A stretch of 64,000 nucleotides of DNA from Actinopolymorpha sp. NPDC004070. GTDB taxonomy: Bacteria > Actinomycetota > Actinomycetes > Propionibacteriales > Actinopolymorphaceae. Of the stretch, positions 52,417 to 60,732 are shown piece after piece. Both the position numbers and the translations under genes were made by a program. The stretch lies in contig NZ_JBEXMJ010000007.1 in NCBI RefSeq assembly GCF_040610475.1, positions 186,001 to 250,000 of the forward strand, in the 5' to 3' direction. A model generated the notes under the pieces. It was not told the DNA's origin. It did no database searches and was given only the letters and a program-made list of their open reading frames with translations. The number at the start of each line of letters is the position of its first letter. Positions within the stretch are counted from its first letter, which is position 1.

Positions 52417-52492
52417 GGCGTCGGCTCCGGATCGTGGGCGAGGTGCGGATCGTGGGGGAGGTACGGATGGAGGGACGGCGAAGTGTGCGACC

Positions 52493-53623
52493 TCACGGCG
52501 TGTGGTCGCCCTCCTTCTCGTTGCGGCGGGCGTAGTGGAGGAGCCGGTCGAGGTCGACGTCGACGCCGAGGCCGGCACCCTGGGGTACCGGCAGGCTTCC
52601 GTCGGACAGTTCGATGCGCTCGGTCAGCACGTCGCCGTCGGCGAGGTAGTACATCGCGTCCACGGCATGGTCCAGCCGGTCGAGTGCCGCGGCGACCTGG
52701 AGATGGCATGCGGTGGAGATACCCAGTTCGCCGCCGCTGTGGAAGTTCAGGCCGAGGCCGAACGCCCGGCAGGTGGCGGCGAGGTTCATCGTCGGGCCCA
52801 CGCCGCCCCATTTGTGCACGTCGGCGTGGATGATGTCGACCGCACCCATCCGCACCGCGGGGGCGAGGTCCTCCTCGCGTACGACACACATGTTGGTGCA
52901 GAGGGGAGTGGCGATCTGCGCGCGGACCTGCGCCATCCCCTCCAGGCCCGCGCACGGGTCCTCGAGGTACTCAAGGTCGAGGGCGTCGAGGCGCCGGCCC
53001 GCCCACACCGACTCCGGAACCGACCACACGGCGTTGGGGTCCACCCGCAGCGCGGTGCCGGGCAGTTTCGCTCGCAGCGCCTCCATCACCGACACGTCGA
53101 ACCGCGCGTCGGTGGATCCCTTGAACTTCAGCGCGGTGAACCCGTGCGCCGCCACGATCTCGGCCGCCTTGTCGGCGAGCACCGCGGGCTGGTCGGCGCG
53201 GGCCACGTCACCGGCGGCGCCGCGGGTGAGCAGCCCGGTGAGGGGTACGACGTCGCGGACCGCGCCGCCGAGGTGCAGGTGCAGTGGCACCCCGGCGGCC
53301 TTGCCGGCGAGATCGAGGAACGCCATCTCCAGCCCGGCCAGCGCGCAGTAACCGATGTAGCCGTAGAAGAACGGCACCATCGCGCACGTACGCCGGATGG
53401 TCGCGCTCGCCCGCGGGTCGGCACCCACGAACTGGTCCTTGATCCGGTCGACCAGCGCCGCCGTCGGCCGGCCGTGCATGGTCTCGCCCCAGCCCTCCAG
53501 CCCGTCGTCGTCGCGGACGCGGACCACCGTGCGGGTGGTGCCGGCCTTCGACTCGAAGCTGCTGGCGAACGTGGTTGTCAAGGGGACGTTGACAACCCAG
53601 ACGTCGATGCCGGCGACGCGCAT
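52493..53623 (-). CDS. Glucarate-dehydratase-like enolase superfamily protein
   Basis: 376 residues. KFK (166-168) is the base motif, DPN (195-197) the first metal site, LEDP (220-223) the second, TNM (243-245) the third; H270 in ADVHKW and H295 in NFHSGGELG fit the remaining catalytic positions. Together they match the glucarate/galactarate dehydratase subgroup rather than mandelate racemase. A role in dehydrating an aldarate to a 2-keto-3-deoxy acid is consistent with the SDR at 59796 and the DHDPS-like proteins. ATG 53623. Confidence 0.82.
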   Translation of the reverse strand: MRVAGIDVWVVNVPLTTTFASSFESKAGTTRTVVRVRDDDGLEGWGETMHGRPTAALVDRIKDQFVGADPRASATIRRTCAMVPFFYGYIGYCALAGLEMAFLDLAGKAAGVPLHLHLGGAVRDVVPLTGLLTRGAAGDVARADQPAVLADKAAEIVAAHGFTALKFKGSTDARFDVSVMEALRAKLPGTALRVDPNAVWSVPESVWAGRRLDALDLEYLEDPCAGLEGMAQVRAQIATPLCTNMCVVREEDLAPAVRMGAVDIIHADVHKWGGVGPTMNLAATCRAFGLGLNFHSGGELGISTACHLQVAAALDRLDHAVDAMYYLADGDVLTERIELSDGSLPVPQGAGLGVDVDLDRLLHYARRNEKEGDHTP

Positions 53624-53724
53624 GGATCTCCGTTCCGTAGCTACCAGGGCGCGCGCCGACCCTACCCAAGATCACCGACAACCAGCGCGGTCGTGCGGAA
53701 ACCGGCCATGCCCGGCCGCCGCGG

Positions 53725-55023
53725 TCAGGACAGGCGTACGGGAAGGCTTTCCACGCCATGGATGAGGCTGCTATGCCGCCACCGCACCTCGTCGGAATCG
53801 ATTCCGAGCGACAGGTCGGGGAAGCGGTCGAGCATCCGGCGGAACGCCACCTCCGCCTCCAGCCGGGCCAGCGGCGCGCCCACGCAGTAGTGGATCCCGT
53901 GGCCGAACGCCAGGTGCCCGCCGCCCCGTCGGGTGACGTCGAGCTGCCCGCCCCCGGGGAACCTGCTCTCGTCGTGGTTGGCCGAGGCCAGTGACACCAG
54001 CACGAACTGTCCGCGCGGGATCTCCACGTCACCCAGCTGCACCGGTTCGGAGGTGAACCGCATGGTGGCGAGGTTGATCGGCCCGTCGTAGCGCAGGAAC
54101 TCCTCGACCGCCCCGCCCACCAGGGACGGGTCTGCACGCAGCCGGTCGAGCTGGTCGGGGTTGCGCAGCAGGGCGAGGACGCCGTTGCCGATCAGGTTGA
54201 CGGTCGTCTCGTGCCCGGCGACGAGGAGCAGGAACGCCATCGCGATCAGCTCGTACTCGTCCAGCCGGTCGTTGTCGTCGCGGGCCTGCACCAGGCCGGT
54301 GAGCAGGTCCTCCCCGGGGTTGGCGCGCTTGGCCGCGATCAGCTGGCTGAGGTAGGCGGCCATGGCGTGGGACGCGGTGCGCACCTCGTCGTCGGTCGGG
54401 TCGTCGGCGAGCACGACCGCCGACCAGGTACGGAAGTCCTCGCGGTCCTCGAAGGGAACGCCGAGCAGCTCGCAGATCACCGTCATCGGCAGCGGGAACG
54501 CGAACGCGTCGATCAGGTCCACCGGCTCGCCGTCCGCTCCGCGCGCGGCCATGGCGTCCAGGAGCTCCTCGGTGATCGCCTCGATCCGGGGGCGGAGTGC
54601 CTCGACCCGGCGGGAGGTGAACGCCTTGTTGACGAGCTTGCGAAGCCGGGTGTGGTCGGGCGGGTCCGAGCTCAGCATGTGCGCCCGCAGCGCCTCGGCG
54701 AAGACCATCTCGTCACCGAGCTGCTCGGGGTCCATGTACTGGTCCAGCACCCGGCCGTTCTTCAGCAGCCGGGGGTCGGCGAGCGCGGCCCGGGCCTCGT
54801 CGTACCTGGTCACGATCCAGGTCTCCCAGCCGTGGGGGAGTACGACCTTGCGGGCCGGGCCCTGTTCGCGCAGGGCCGCGTGCACCGCCTCCGGGTCCTG
54901 GAAGTACTCGGTGCCCAGAGCCGGCACCTCGCCGTCGGGGTCCGCCGTGGTGAGCCTGGTGAATCTGGTGGACTCCGTGGCGGGTGCGGCCTGCGTCGAA
55001 CCGACCACTCCTGGCTTGGTCAT
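53725..55023 (-). CDS. Cytochrome P450 (CYP107-like)
   Basis: 432 residues. The I-helix oxygen-activation motif is AGHETT (269-274), the K-helix ExxR is EEFLR (307-311) and the haem loop is FGHGIHYCVG with cysteine 380. Class I bacterial P450, soluble. ATG 55023 follows GGGAGGACG. No ferredoxin or reductase gene lies nearby, so it must use partners from elsewhere. The substrate is unknown. Confidence 0.9.
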   Translation of the reverse strand: MTKPGVVGSTQAAPATESTRFTRLTTADPDGEVPALGTEYFQDPEAVHAALREQGPARKVVLPHGWETWIVTRYDEARAALADPRLLKNGRVLDQYMDPEQLGDEMVFAEALRAHMLSSDPPDHTRLRKLVNKAFTSRRVEALRPRIEAITEELLDAMAARGADGEPVDLIDAFAFPLPMTVICELLGVPFEDREDFRTWSAVVLADDPTDDEVRTASHAMAAYLSQLIAAKRANPGEDLLTGLVQARDDNDRLDEYELIAMAFLLLVAGHETTVNLIGNGVLALLRNPDQLDRLRADPSLVGGAVEEFLRYDGPINLATMRFTSEPVQLGDVEIPRGQFVLVSLASANHDESRFPGGGQLDVTRRGGGHLAFGHGIHYCVGAPLARLEAEVAFRRMLDRFPDLSLGIDSDEVRWRHSSLIHGVESLPVRLS

Positions 55024-55306
55024 CTGTCGTCCTCCCTCGTGTCCCCGGCCTCGTCTGGGCACCGGACCGACCGGTCCGGGCGGCTGCCGGGCCCCCGCAC
55101 AGGATGAACGTCCGAGGGTCGGCCCGTGATCCTGCGTGAGGAGGAAATCTCGCTCCGCCCGGGCCGGCCCGCCGAGGGCGGCAGATCCGGATGCGACCGA
55201 GGGGTCGGAGCGCTATCCTCGCGCTGCCCGGGCGGTCCGGTTCCCAGCCGTCCCGCGACGTACCGCCGCTGCCCGCGGCGCCCGGCCGAGCGAGAGGACT
55301 CAGCGC

Positions 55307-55375
55307 ATGCGAGCCAGCACCACGTCTCCGACCTCCGGTGCCGTGACGAAGGGTATGTCGGCGACCCCTCGCTGA
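55307..55375 (+). CDS. Possible leader peptide of the MFS transporter
   Basis: 22 residues, Ser/Thr/Pro-rich (MRASTTSPTSGAVTKGMSA, then TPR), with GAGAGGA well placed upstream. It ends 20 bases before the hairpin at 55395. Such a leader can couple translation to transcription of an efflux gene. Expression is not shown by sequence alone. Confidence 0.4.
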   Translation: MRASTTSPTSGAVTKGMSATPR

Positions 55376-55394
55376 CCTGCCGGCTCCGTCCTGA

Positions 55395-55421
55395 CCGGCG
55401 GCGAGATCTCTCGCCCGCCGG
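55395..55421 (+). terminator. Hairpin between leader ORF and MFS gene
   Basis: CCGGCGG-CGAG pairs with CTCG-C-CCGCCGG (11 bp with one bulged C) around an ATCT loop. Its place after the small ORF suggests an attenuator. Confidence 0.5.
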
Positions 55422-55556
55422 TGCCCGACCGCGTTCTCACGTTCGGCGTCCGCACGCTGGTTCGCCGGCTGCGTTCGCCCGCGCCCGCGCCATGTCGACT
55501 CACTCGACGCCGGAGGGCTGTTCGCCCGTCCCTTCCTCGCGTCCGGAGTTCCACGT

Positions 55557-56831
55557 ATGCGCGCGTACGCCGTCTACCTCCTGATCCGCGGGCTCGGTTC
55601 CTTCGCCGGTGCCTGCGCGTTCACCCTCAACCTCGTCTACCAGATCCAGACCGTCGGCCTCGGTCCCCTCGAGCTCGTCCTCGTGGGCACCGTCCTGGAG
55701 GTCACCTGCTTCCTCGCGCAGGTGCCCACCGGGGTGATCGCCGACCTGTACAGCCGCCGGCTCTCGGTGATCGTCGGCTACCTGCTCATCGGGACCGGCA
55801 CCCTCCTCGAGGGGATCGTCCCCGCCTTTCTCGCCATCGTGATCGGCAACGTCGTGTGGGGCATCGGCTCCACCTGTGTCGACGGCGCCGAGGAGGCCTG
55901 GGTGAGCGGTGAGCTCGGCGAGGACCGGGCGCCGGGGGTGTTCACCCGGGGTGCCCAGGTCGGCCAGGTGGCCACCGTCGCGGGCATCGGTGCCGGCGTC
56001 CTGCTCGCCGGGGTCGGCCTGAACGTCCCGATCGTCGCCGGCGCCGCGGTGTGGCTGCTGCTGGGCGTCACGCTGGTATTCGTGATGCCGGAGCGTTCCT
56101 TCGAGCCGGCCGCACCCGCCGAGCGGGGGTCGTTCGTCGCGATGCGCGGGCAGTTCGTCGCCGGTGCGCGGGTGGTGCGCGGCCGGCCGGTCCTGGTGTG
56201 CCTGCTCGCCGCCGGGCTGTTCCTCGGCCTCGGCGGGGAGGGCTGGGACCGGTTGCAGCAGGCGCACTTCCTGGAGAACCTGCGGTTCCCGTCGCTGTTC
56301 ACGCCGGTGGTGTGGTTCGGCGTGTTCAGCGTCGTCGGCCTGCTCGGCTCGGTCGCGGTCACCGAGGTCGTTCGGCGCCGGCTCGACCCGTCGCGTCCCA
56401 GGCGGCTCGGCACGATGCTGGTGGTCGCTCAGCTCGGCGTGGTCGCGGGGGTGCTGGTGTTCGCGGCGGCCGGTGAGTTCTGGCTCGCCGCGACGGCGAG
56501 CGTCCTGGTGGGCCTGCTGCGGTCGGTGTGCCACCCGCTGGTGGCGAGCTGGCTGGTGGCGAACACCGAGCAGCGCACCCGGGCGACGGTGTTCTCGATG
56601 TCGGGCCAGGTCGACGCGGCCGGTCAGATCCTCGGCGGCCCGCCGGTCGGGCTGGTCGGCGAGCGGGTCGGCATCCGTGCCGCGCTGGCGGTGACCGGTC
56701 TGCTCGTACTCCCGGCGGTCGGCCTGTACGCCCGAGCGGTCGCGATCGGCCGGTCGCGGAGCGGGCCGGAGGGCGGTTCGGAGGGCCGCTCGCGGCGTGT
56801 GAGGCGTGAGGGAGCCGACGTGATCCCGTAG
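55557..56831 (+). CDS. MFS transporter
   Basis: 424 residues with about ten to twelve hydrophobic segments. The MFS signature between helices 2 and 3 is recognisable as GVIADLYSRRLSVIVGYLLI. It resembles actinobacterial drug or metabolite exporters, but no drug can be named. ATG 55557 has CCGGAG 9 bases upstream. The C-terminal 30 residues are a Gly/Arg/Ser-rich tail. The stop codon lies within the predicted ftsK promoter box. Confidence 0.85.
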   Translation: MRAYAVYLLIRGLGSFAGACAFTLNLVYQIQTVGLGPLELVLVGTVLEVTCFLAQVPTGVIADLYSRRLSVIVGYLLIGTGTLLEGIVPAFLAIVIGNVVWGIGSTCVDGAEEAWVSGELGEDRAPGVFTRGAQVGQVATVAGIGAGVLLAGVGLNVPIVAGAAVWLLLGVTLVFVMPERSFEPAAPAERGSFVAMRGQFVAGARVVRGRPVLVCLLAAGLFLGLGGEGWDRLQQAHFLENLRFPSLFTPVVWFGVFSVVGLLGSVAVTEVVRRRLDPSRPRRLGTMLVVAQLGVVAGVLVFAAAGEFWLAATASVLVGLLRSVCHPLVASWLVANTEQRTRATVFSMSGQVDAAGQILGGPPVGLVGERVGIRAALAVTGLLVLPAVGLYARAVAIGRSRSGPEGGSEGRSRRVRREGADVIP

Positions 56832-56834
56832 TCT
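56829..56834 (+). promoter_or_regulatory. Putative -10 box for ftsK
   Basis: TAGTCT overlaps the MFS stop codon and ends 8 bases before ATG 56843, consistent with a leaderless ftsK transcript. Confidence 0.4.
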
Positions 56835-56842
56835 CGTTGACC

Positions 56843-59560
56843 ATGGCCCGGACGTCTTCCCCCGTACGCCGGGGACAATCCCGCACGGCGGGCCCGGCAC
56901 GTTCGGACACGCGCACCGGCACCCGCACCCGTTCGGCGTCCCCGGCGCCGGCGCGGTCGGGCCGTTCCGGCGGGTCCGGTAAGAAGCCTCCGGCCAAGAA
57001 GGCTCCGGCGAAGAAGGCCCAGGCCAGACGCCCGCCACCCCGGGGGAAGAGCTCGGGTTCGGTGGGCAGCGTCCTCGGTCAGCTGCTGACCGGGATCGTC
57101 CGGCTGGTCGCCGGGATCTGGCTCGGCATCGCGCACCTGTTCGGCGGGATCGTCCGGCGGATGGGGTCGAGCGCGCGTGAGCTCGACCCCGAGCTCCGCC
57201 GCGACGGCGTCGGTCTGGCGTTCGTCGGCCTGGCGATCGTGGTCGCGGCCGCGGTCTGGTGGCGGATGCCCAACGACGTCGGCAGGGCGGTCCGCGGGGT
57301 GGTCGCCGGCACCGTCGGCGTGCTCGACTGGTCGATCCCGATCCTGCTCGCTCTGGTCGCCTGGCGGACGCTGCGCCACCCCGACCGCAACGGCCCCGGC
57401 GGCCGGCAGGCGATCGGGTGGGCGGCGATCCTGGGCGGCGGCCTCGGCCTGGTCCACATCAAGGACGGCCTGCCCCGTCCCACCAACGGCATCCAGAGCC
57501 TGGAACACGCCGGCGGCGCCATCGGCTTCGTGATGTCGTCGCTCCCGGCTGATCTGCTCACCGTGTACGTCGCCGTTCCGCTGTTGATCCTGCTGACGCT
57601 GTTCGGTGTGGTCGTGGTGGGCGGCACGCCGCTGCACGCGCTGCCCGAGCGGCTCCGGGACGTCTGGAACCATCACATCCTCCGTAAGGACACCGGCGAG
57701 GACGCCGACGGGGCCGACGGCGAGACCGACGTGAAGGGGGACGCGCCGACCCAGCCGCTGCGCCGGTCGCGGTCCCGGCGGCGGGTCGGTGCGTCCGCCA
57801 AGGGCGAGGACGGCGACGAGTCCGGCTTCACCGGCGACCACCCGTACGACAGCCCGGTGCTGGAGGGCCGCGAGCTCGGCAAACGCGGTAAGGGCAAGCC
57901 CGCCGGCGACGCCAAGTCCTCCGGTGCCGGCGCCGCTGCGGCCACCGGAGCTGGCGCGGCCGCGGCGGCCGCCGCCGGGGCCGCGTCCGGAAAGGACGAC
58001 GGCGACGGCAAGCAGAGCGAGCCGCCGCCGCACAGCCCGCTGCCGCAGCGGGTCGAGCAGCTCGCCCTGTCCGGCGACGTGACGTACACCCTGCCGGCCA
58101 ACGAGGTACTCGCCCCGGGTTCGGCCCACAAGGCGCGCACCAAGGCTTCCGACGCGATCGTCGACCGGCTGACCGAGGTGCTGGAGCAGTTCGAGATCGA
58201 CGCCCAGGTGACCGGCTACACCCGCGGGCCGACGGTGACGAGGTACGAGGTCGAGCTCGGCCCCGCCGTCAAGGTGGAGAAGGTCACCGCGCTCAGCAAG
58301 AACATCGCCTACGCGGTGGCCAGCACCGACGTGCGGATCCTGTCGCCGATCCCGGGCAAGTCCGCGATCGGGGTGGAGATCCCCAACACCGACAAGGAGA
58401 CCGTCAGCCTCGGCGACGTGCTCCGCTCGAACGTCGCGCGCGGAGACCACCATCCGATGCTGGCCGGGCTCGGCAAGGACGTCGAGGGTGGCTTCGTCGT
58501 CGCCAACCTGGCGAAGATGCCGCACCTGCTCGTCGCGGGCGCCACCGGATCCGGCAAGTCGGTCTTCATCAACTCGATGATCACCTCGATCCTGATGCGG
58601 TCCACGCCGGACGAGGTACGCGCGATCCTGGTCGACCCGAAACGGGTCGAGCTGAGCGTCTACGAGGGCATCCCGCACCTCATCACCCCGATCATCACCA
58701 ACCCGAAGAAGGCCGCCGAGGCCCTGCAGTGGGTGGTGTCGGAGATGGACCGCCGCTACGACGACCTGGCGGCCTTCGGGTTCCGGCACCTGGACGACTT
58801 CAACAAGGCCGTCCGCACGGGCAAGGTCACCCCGCCTCCGGGCAGCGAACGCGTCCTCGCGCCGTACCCCTATCTCCTCGTCATCGTCGACGAGCTGGCC
58901 GACCTGATGATGGTCGCCCCGCGCGACGTGGAGGACTCGGTCGTCCGGATCACCCAGCTGGCCCGGGCCGCGGGAATCCACCTGGTGCTGGCCACCCAGC
59001 GGCCGTCGGTCGACGTGGTGACCGGACTGATCAAGGCCAACGTGCCGTCCCGGCTGGCGTTCGCGACGTCCAGCATGGCCGACAGCCGGGTCATCCTCGA
59101 CCAGCCCGGCGCGGAGAAGCTGGTCGGTCAGGGCGACGGGCTGTTCCTGCCGATGGGAGCCAGCAAACCGATAAGGATCCAGGGCGCGTGGGTCAGCGAG
59201 AGCGAGATCCACAAGGTCGTCGAGCACTGCAAGACCCAGCTGCAGCCGACGTACCGCGAGGACGTCACCGCCGCGCCGGGCGCCAAGAAGGACCTCGACG
59301 ACGACATCGGCGACGACATGGACCTCGTGGTGCAGGCCGCCGAGCTGATCGTGTCGACGCAGTTCGGGTCCACGTCGATGTTGCAGCGCAAGCTGCGGGT
59401 CGGGTTCGCCAAGGCCGGCCGGCTGATGGACATCCTGGAAAGCCGCGGCGTGGTCGGTCCGAGCGAGGGGTCGAAGGCGCGCGACGTGCTGGTCAAGCCG
59501 GAGGACCTCGAGGGCTTCCTGATCATCCTTCGCGGCGAGGGCGAGCCCGGGTCGGAGTAG
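56843..59560 (+). CDS. ftsK: DNA translocase FtsK/SpoIIIE
   Basis: 905 residues. N-terminal Arg/Lys-rich cytoplasmic region (with KKAPAKKA repeats), then four membrane segments (about 75-250), an Ala/Gly-rich linker with AAAATGAGAAAAAAAGAAS, and the motor domain. Walker A is GATGSGKSVFINS, Walker B LLVIVDELADLMM, and the C-terminal gamma winged helix (LIVSTQFGSTSMLQRKLRV) binds KOPS/SRS DNA. Clears the chromosome terminus at septation and sporulation. A TTG at 56837 could be used, but ATG 56843 fits the leaderless pattern. Confidence 0.95.
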   Translation: MARTSSPVRRGQSRTAGPARSDTRTGTRTRSASPAPARSGRSGGSGKKPPAKKAPAKKAQARRPPPRGKSSGSVGSVLGQLLTGIVRLVAGIWLGIAHLFGGIVRRMGSSARELDPELRRDGVGLAFVGLAIVVAAAVWWRMPNDVGRAVRGVVAGTVGVLDWSIPILLALVAWRTLRHPDRNGPGGRQAIGWAAILGGGLGLVHIKDGLPRPTNGIQSLEHAGGAIGFVMSSLPADLLTVYVAVPLLILLTLFGVVVVGGTPLHALPERLRDVWNHHILRKDTGEDADGADGETDVKGDAPTQPLRRSRSRRRVGASAKGEDGDESGFTGDHPYDSPVLEGRELGKRGKGKPAGDAKSSGAGAAAATGAGAAAAAAAGAASGKDDGDGKQSEPPPHSPLPQRVEQLALSGDVTYTLPANEVLAPGSAHKARTKASDAIVDRLTEVLEQFEIDAQVTGYTRGPTVTRYEVELGPAVKVEKVTALSKNIAYAVASTDVRILSPIPGKSAIGVEIPNTDKETVSLGDVLRSNVARGDHHPMLAGLGKDVEGGFVVANLAKMPHLLVAGATGSGKSVFINSMITSILMRSTPDEVRAILVDPKRVELSVYEGIPHLITPIITNPKKAAEALQWVVSEMDRRYDDLAAFGFRHLDDFNKAVRTGKVTPPPGSERVLAPYPYLLVIVDELADLMMVAPRDVEDSVVRITQLARAAGIHLVLATQRPSVDVVTGLIKANVPSRLAFATSSMADSRVILDQPGAEKLVGQGDGLFLPMGASKPIRIQGAWVSESEIHKVVEHCKTQLQPTYREDVTAAPGAKKDLDDDIGDDMDLVVQAAELIVSTQFGSTSMLQRKLRVGFAKAGRLMDILESRGVVGPSEGSKARDVLVKPEDLEGFLIILRGEGEPGSE

Positions 59561-59570
59561 GTCCGCTCAC

Positions 59571-59622
59571 GAGAATCCGGGCCGTAGATTCTTCCGCGGA
59601 AGAATCTACGGCCCGGATTCTC
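59571..59622. terminator. 52-bp perfect palindrome after ftsK
   Basis: Every base from 59571 to 59622 pairs with its mirror partner (26-bp arms, centre CCGCGG at 59594-59599). It lies 11 bases after the ftsK stop, so a terminator role is likely. A 14-base segment of the right half (TCCGCGGAAGAATC, 59593-59606) is repeated at 59621-59634. Confidence 0.75.
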
Positions 59623-59795
59623 CGCGGAAGAATCCGCGGGCTCGGTCTCGGGCGGCGCTCTTGCCAGGCAGAGGTGCCGATCCCGGCCGACCGGCGTGGG
59701 GCCCCGGCGTACCCCCGAGAGACCAGGCCCGCGATCATGTCGCCAGGGACAACCGACGAGGGTCGTCCCACAGCGAGAACGCGAGGAGTGGTGGC

Positions 59796-60653
59796 GTGCG
59801 CATTGCGGTGACCGGGGCGAACGGCCGGCTGGGCAGGGGAGTGGTGGCCGCCGCGCTCAAGGAGGGGCACGAGGTCGTCGCGCTGGACCGCGTCACCGAG
59901 CAACCCGCGGATGAGCCCGACGTCCGGGCCGCGTTCGGGACGCTGACGGTTCCTGTCGTGGACGTCGACGTCACCCGCTACGACAACCTGCTCGAACGCC
60001 TGACGGCCGCCCAGGCCGACGCGCTCGTGCACCTTGCCGCGATCCCCGGCCCGGGCGGCACGCCGGACCACCTCGTCCACGCCACGAACGTGCTCGGCAA
60101 CTACCACGCGCTGCGCGCGGCGGTAGAGCTCGGCATCCGCCGGGTCGTGTGCGCCTCCAGCATCAACGCGATCGGCGGCATCTACAGCAAGCAGGCCCAC
60201 TACGACTACCTGCCGGTCGACGAGGCGCATCCGACGTACGCCGAGGACGCCTACAGCCTGTCGAAGTGGCTCGGTGAGCAGCAGGCGGACGCGCTCGTAC
60301 GCCTGGAGCCCGGCCTCACGGTCGCCAGTCTCCGCTTCCACGGCATCACCCCGCAGCCGCCAGCGCTGGAGCCCCGGGACGAGGAGCGGCTCGCCTTCGA
60401 GGCCAAGCACCTGTGGGGCTGGGTCGGACTGGAGGCGGCCTCGCGGGCCTGCCTGCTCGGGCTGACCGCCGACTTCACCGGGCACGAGGCGTTCTTCGTG
60501 GTCGCGCCGACCACCACCAGCGCGCTGGACTCCGCCGACCTGCGGCAGCGCTTCTACCCCGACGCGGAGGTCCGGACAGAGCTGTCCGGGCAGCAGGGTT
60601 TCTACGACTGCGGCAAGGCCGCGAGGGTGCTCGGCTGGTCCCACGACGGGTAG
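59796..60653 (+). CDS. NAD-dependent epimerase / uronate-dehydrogenase-like SDR
   Basis: 285 residues. An extended SDR with the NAD motif VTGANGRLGRGVV (near residues 5-17), VCASSINAIGG at the catalytic serine strand and YSLSKWLGEQ (YxxxK). The short length and lack of a large C-terminal domain fit hexuronate dehydrogenase-like SDRs, which oxidise glucuronate or galacturonate to the aldarolactone. That would feed the enolase-type dehydratase at 52493. GTG 59796 follows GAGGAG. Transcribed with uxuA (79-base gap). Confidence 0.75.
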   Translation: MRIAVTGANGRLGRGVVAAALKEGHEVVALDRVTEQPADEPDVRAAFGTLTVPVVDVDVTRYDNLLERLTAAQADALVHLAAIPGPGGTPDHLVHATNVLGNYHALRAAVELGIRRVVCASSINAIGGIYSKQAHYDYLPVDEAHPTYAEDAYSLSKWLGEQQADALVRLEPGLTVASLRFHGITPQPPALEPRDEERLAFEAKHLWGWVGLEAASRACLLGLTADFTGHEAFFVVAPTTTSALDSADLRQRFYPDAEVRTELSGQQGFYDCGKAARVLGWSHDG

Positions 60654-60732
60654 CACGCCGGCGCGGGGGACCAGTACCCATCACGGATCGCAAGATCTGC
60701 CAGGACGCCGGCGTACGACCGGAAGGGTTGGC

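Larger units (their letters stand above)
55024..55556 (+). other. Long leader region before the MFS gene
   Basis: 533 bases between the P450 start and the MFS start. It holds a 22-codon ORF with a GAGAGGA ribosome-binding site (55307-55375), a strong hairpin (55395-55421), and a weak TATCCT (55214). A second overlapping 30-codon ORF (55492-55584) enters the MFS gene. Nothing else is recognised. Confidence 0.5.

Noticed and set aside
56624..59227. 867-codon open frame on the minus strand
   Set aside because: Antisense to MFS and ftsK; composition is that of a shadow frame.
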